Assembly: GCA_009746045.1 (NCBI GenBank)
Contig: RPFO01000595.1
Location: 1,299,123 to 1,361,122, forward strand
Direction of reading: 5' to 3'
Length of the DNA stretch: 62,000 nt
Source of the DNA: Mesostigma viride
Taxonomy: Eukaryota > Streptophyta > Mesostigmatophyceae > Mesostigmatales > Mesostigmataceae
A program made the position numbers and the translations under genes. Below, piece by piece: positions 59,927 to 62,000 of the stretch; positions within the stretch are counted from its first letter, which is position 1, and each line of letters begins with the position of its first letter. Under the pieces are notes generated by a model. It had not been told where the DNA came from. It ran no database searches and was given only the letters and a program-made list of their open reading frames with translations.

Positions 59927-61064
59927 AAAGAAAGGAGGGCTCTCAGCCGAGGACAAGGAACTGTCCCTCGTGCCTGATGACCACCTTATTGCCTCCCCTG
60001 CTATAGAATAATGCTTTCACAACACACACTTTGCACAGTCTGATGATGAAGCCGCACATGCGGAATTTATTGAGAAAGTTAATACAATTACAACACGTTG
60101 ATAGTCTCAATATCGATGCACTCCATGCTCACGAGCCCGCAGTTAGGCAGCGCTCCATGACATGCTACCGGCCTTGCTCCCAAGGAAAGGGAGAAACACG
60201 AAGGCCACTAACGAGAGACTCGAAGAGACTACACGCTGCGTGAGAGTCCTCTTCGACTATGAACCAAACCATTCGTCATGCCACACGCATGACACACGCC
60301 ACACTTGTCAGTCCAGCCAGGAATGCCAAAACTATCTTGCTGCCTGAACCATGCGAATAGAAACCGCATTCCAGTTGCCGTCCTGGCTTTCTACCACACA
60401 TGCCAACAAAAGCAGGAAGGCATCCCGACAAATCTAAATTGCTACCCTGTTGCCGATCTCATCTCCTAGAGGCTCCGGCATTTCTGTCCCTGGGAATGTC
60501 CGACATTGAGTCACGTCCAGCAAGGTCGAAGCATAATATCCTTCAGACAATCTGCACGCTCACACCTTGCGTGTGAGTGGCCCAGCAAACATTGCGTCTA
60601 ATCGTTCCTTTCTAGAAGAAATCCCTTTTTAGGGCTGCCAGCGATTTCGCATTCATTCCAGCGATCTGGCTCCGCACCGCAAATTGTCCTTTTCCATTTT
60701 CTGTCCAGTCCTCATAACGTTGACCCGCTATTCTACACCACAAAGACACCTGGCCTGTCAATAGCCTCGGCGCTGTTGAAGTCCAGCAGTACAGCTTCAG
60801 CTCCAGCTGTCCACTAACACGCGTATGATCCTCTCGACGCTGCACACTTGTGCTGCCGTCCGCTCAAGTCAGTGCTGCGCGCCCAGCTGTGCCTGGCCCG
60901 GCGCGCGTGCACGTACACTTTCGTCCGCTCTTATGCTGCAAGTGCTAGTGTCCCCCCCGGTCACTAGCCTTTGTCGAAAATGCGTAGAAGACAAATTCCT
61001 TGCGCACGTCACCGGTCTTGTGCATAGTGGGCGCCCGGATGACATAGCGCGCGTCCGTGACAGC
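59927..61064. other. No gene recognised between the two 138-bp repeats
   Basis: No supported coding sequence, TIR or tandem repeat. Confidence 0.45.
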
Positions 61065-61202
61065 TGTCGCGTCTGCGTGCCACAATCTCCGGCGCCACCA
61101 TGGCGGCTGGCCACTCAGCTTAATTTGGTAAAACCCAAATGAGCTGAGCTGATGTGCCTGCCTTAACTGCATGCCCTGTGGGGTGGGCGAGGACCTGTCC
61201 CA
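61065..61202 (-). repeat. 138-bp 3' LTR of the right-end gypsy-like element
   Basis: Same 138-bp sequence as 59784-59921, placed 31 bp after the pol stop on the minus strand. A purine tract GAGGGGGGGAATCA (about 61202-61215) precedes it, the expected polypurine tract position. This is very short for an LTR. Confidence 0.55.
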
Positions 61203-61233
61203 TGATTCCCCCCCTCGCTGGCGACCGGCCCCA

Positions 61234-62000
61234 TCACGAAGACAGCGATCGTACCAAGACAAGGGCAGCGGTGACCGCAGTCAAGCTGCGGGAGGTAAAC
61301 TGCGCAGCGGTGCACACTGGACAAAACCAATCCCCCTCCGGAATGCTGGTGACCACGGGCTGCAAGCACTGCATGTGCCAACCACAGTTACACTGATCAC
61401 ACAATAACATGGACTCCGCCTGATCGACCCGGTGACAAACCTGACACTGGGCGTCCTTGACTCGGCGAGATGTGTGCGGTTGGAGGTCGTGGACCAAATT
61501 GGGCAGTGAGCAGGGACTGAGATTGCTGAGGTTGTCTGTCGTACGGCTCCCGTCGGCGCCCTCCAAAATTGCCACTCCCGATGGTTTGATAGCCACAATG
61601 CGCAAAATGGTGGGCCCCGCCTCCACATCCAAAGTGTGCTTCAGCTGAGTGCGCAGGAAAACATACTGCCCTGGCCTAAACCGCAGCTGGCGAGCCATGT
61701 ATGCGCCCCCCCGGCGCTGAGCGTAACGCAGGGAGTCCCTGTGCTGAGCAATGAACAAGTTGTTCATCGCGATGGGCATGACCTTCTTAAAAGTCTCTGC
61801 CCTGGCCAGCACCTCAACCAAAAATTGCTGAGCGTTGTCGAAGGCCATGGGTTCGGGGTGCGCAACCTGTGCCTCCGTAGGCAAAAGAGGATTACGCCCG
61901 AACAGAAGGAAATACGGGGAGAAGGTAGCGAGAGACTCCTGGGGAGACATGCGATAACCCATGGCAATCCATGCCAACTCGCGATCCCACCTGGCCGACT
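61234..62000 (-). CDS. Gypsy-type integrase C-terminus fused to a PHD finger, partial
   Basis: The frame is open to the right edge (ARWDRELAWIAMGYRMS). It has the post-core integrase region SPYFLLFGRNPLLPTEAQVA, LRFRPGQYVFLRT and an SH3-like stretch (GPTILRIVAIKPSGVAIL). A C4HC3 PHD finger follows: CQVC, LLCDQC, GWHMQC and GDWFCPVC, about 45 residues before the stop region. PHD fingers commonly read histone H3 tails, so a role in target-site choice, like chromodomains in chromoviruses, is inferred. Upstream domains lie outside the window. Confidence 0.8.
   Translation of the reverse strand, partial: SARWDRELAWIAMGYRMSPQESLATFSPYFLLFGRNPLLPTEAQVAHPEPMAFDNAQQFLVEVLARAETFKKVMPIAMNNLFIAQHRDSLRYAQRRGGAYMARQLRFRPGQYVFLRTQLKHTLDVEAGPTILRIVAIKPSGVAILEGADGSRTTDNLSNLSPCSLPNLVHDLQPHTSRRVKDAQCQVCHRVDQAESMLLCDQCNCGWHMQCLQPVVTSIPEGDWFCPVCTAAQFTSRSLTAVTAALVLVRSLSS

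Overview
The window is eukaryotic nuclear DNA dominated by mobile elements. GC-rich coding sequence, GT-AG introns, exostosin-type (GT47) glycosyltransferases carrying EGF-like modules, Ty1/copia and Ty3/gypsy retrotransposons, LINE fragments and very long simple repeats together suggest a repeat-rich alga, most likely a green alga. The lineage is an inference; no rRNA, tRNA or organelle marker is present.

Layout. Positions 1-11910 hold two minus-strand EGF/exostosin genes: one partial at the left edge (206-550) and one apparently intact (exons 10241-10627 and 6615-8669). Around them lie minisatellites, a LINE 3' end (3590-4232) and a small retroposon family. From 11911 to 53256 the sequence is one minus-strand Ty3/gypsy element, bounded by 583-bp LTRs and a GTACA target duplication, swollen by nested insertions. 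Its integrase/RNase H junction is split by a plus-strand copia element (Copia-A, 16339-45281, 603-bp LTRs, GTCCG duplication). Copia-A carries a CACTA-type DNA transposon (18862-30436), a TTAA-flanked TIR element (31936-34176) and a second copia element (Copia-B, 35108-43284, 429-bp LTRs, CCGTG duplication). The gypsy RT is also cut by an hAT-like element (45584-46931), and its 3' end by a derivative of Copia-B (12621-13447). Positions 53257-56425 hold a third, decayed EGF/exostosin copy on the plus strand. Before the gypsy insertion it lay divergently, about 1.5 kb from the intact paralogue. The right end (56426-62000) holds more retroelement debris and the 3' end of another gypsy-type element whose integrase carries a PHD finger.

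How the parts work together. The two copia elements share an architecture I do not recognise as standard: gag, then a single in-frame UGA, then integrase, then an aspartic-protease-like domain, then RT and RNase H. The protease thus sits after rather than before integrase. Both have HGDD at the RT active site and a D-x29-E integrase spacing. The CACTA element is full of LINE 3' ends with a shared hairpin and (TTAA)n tails, (CATC)n tracts and palindromic satellites. Removing an inserted element together with one target duplication rejoins the host reading frame exactly in three cases, which supports the nesting model. Several coding regions carry frameshifts, so many copies are probably defective, although single-base errors in the assembly could contribute.
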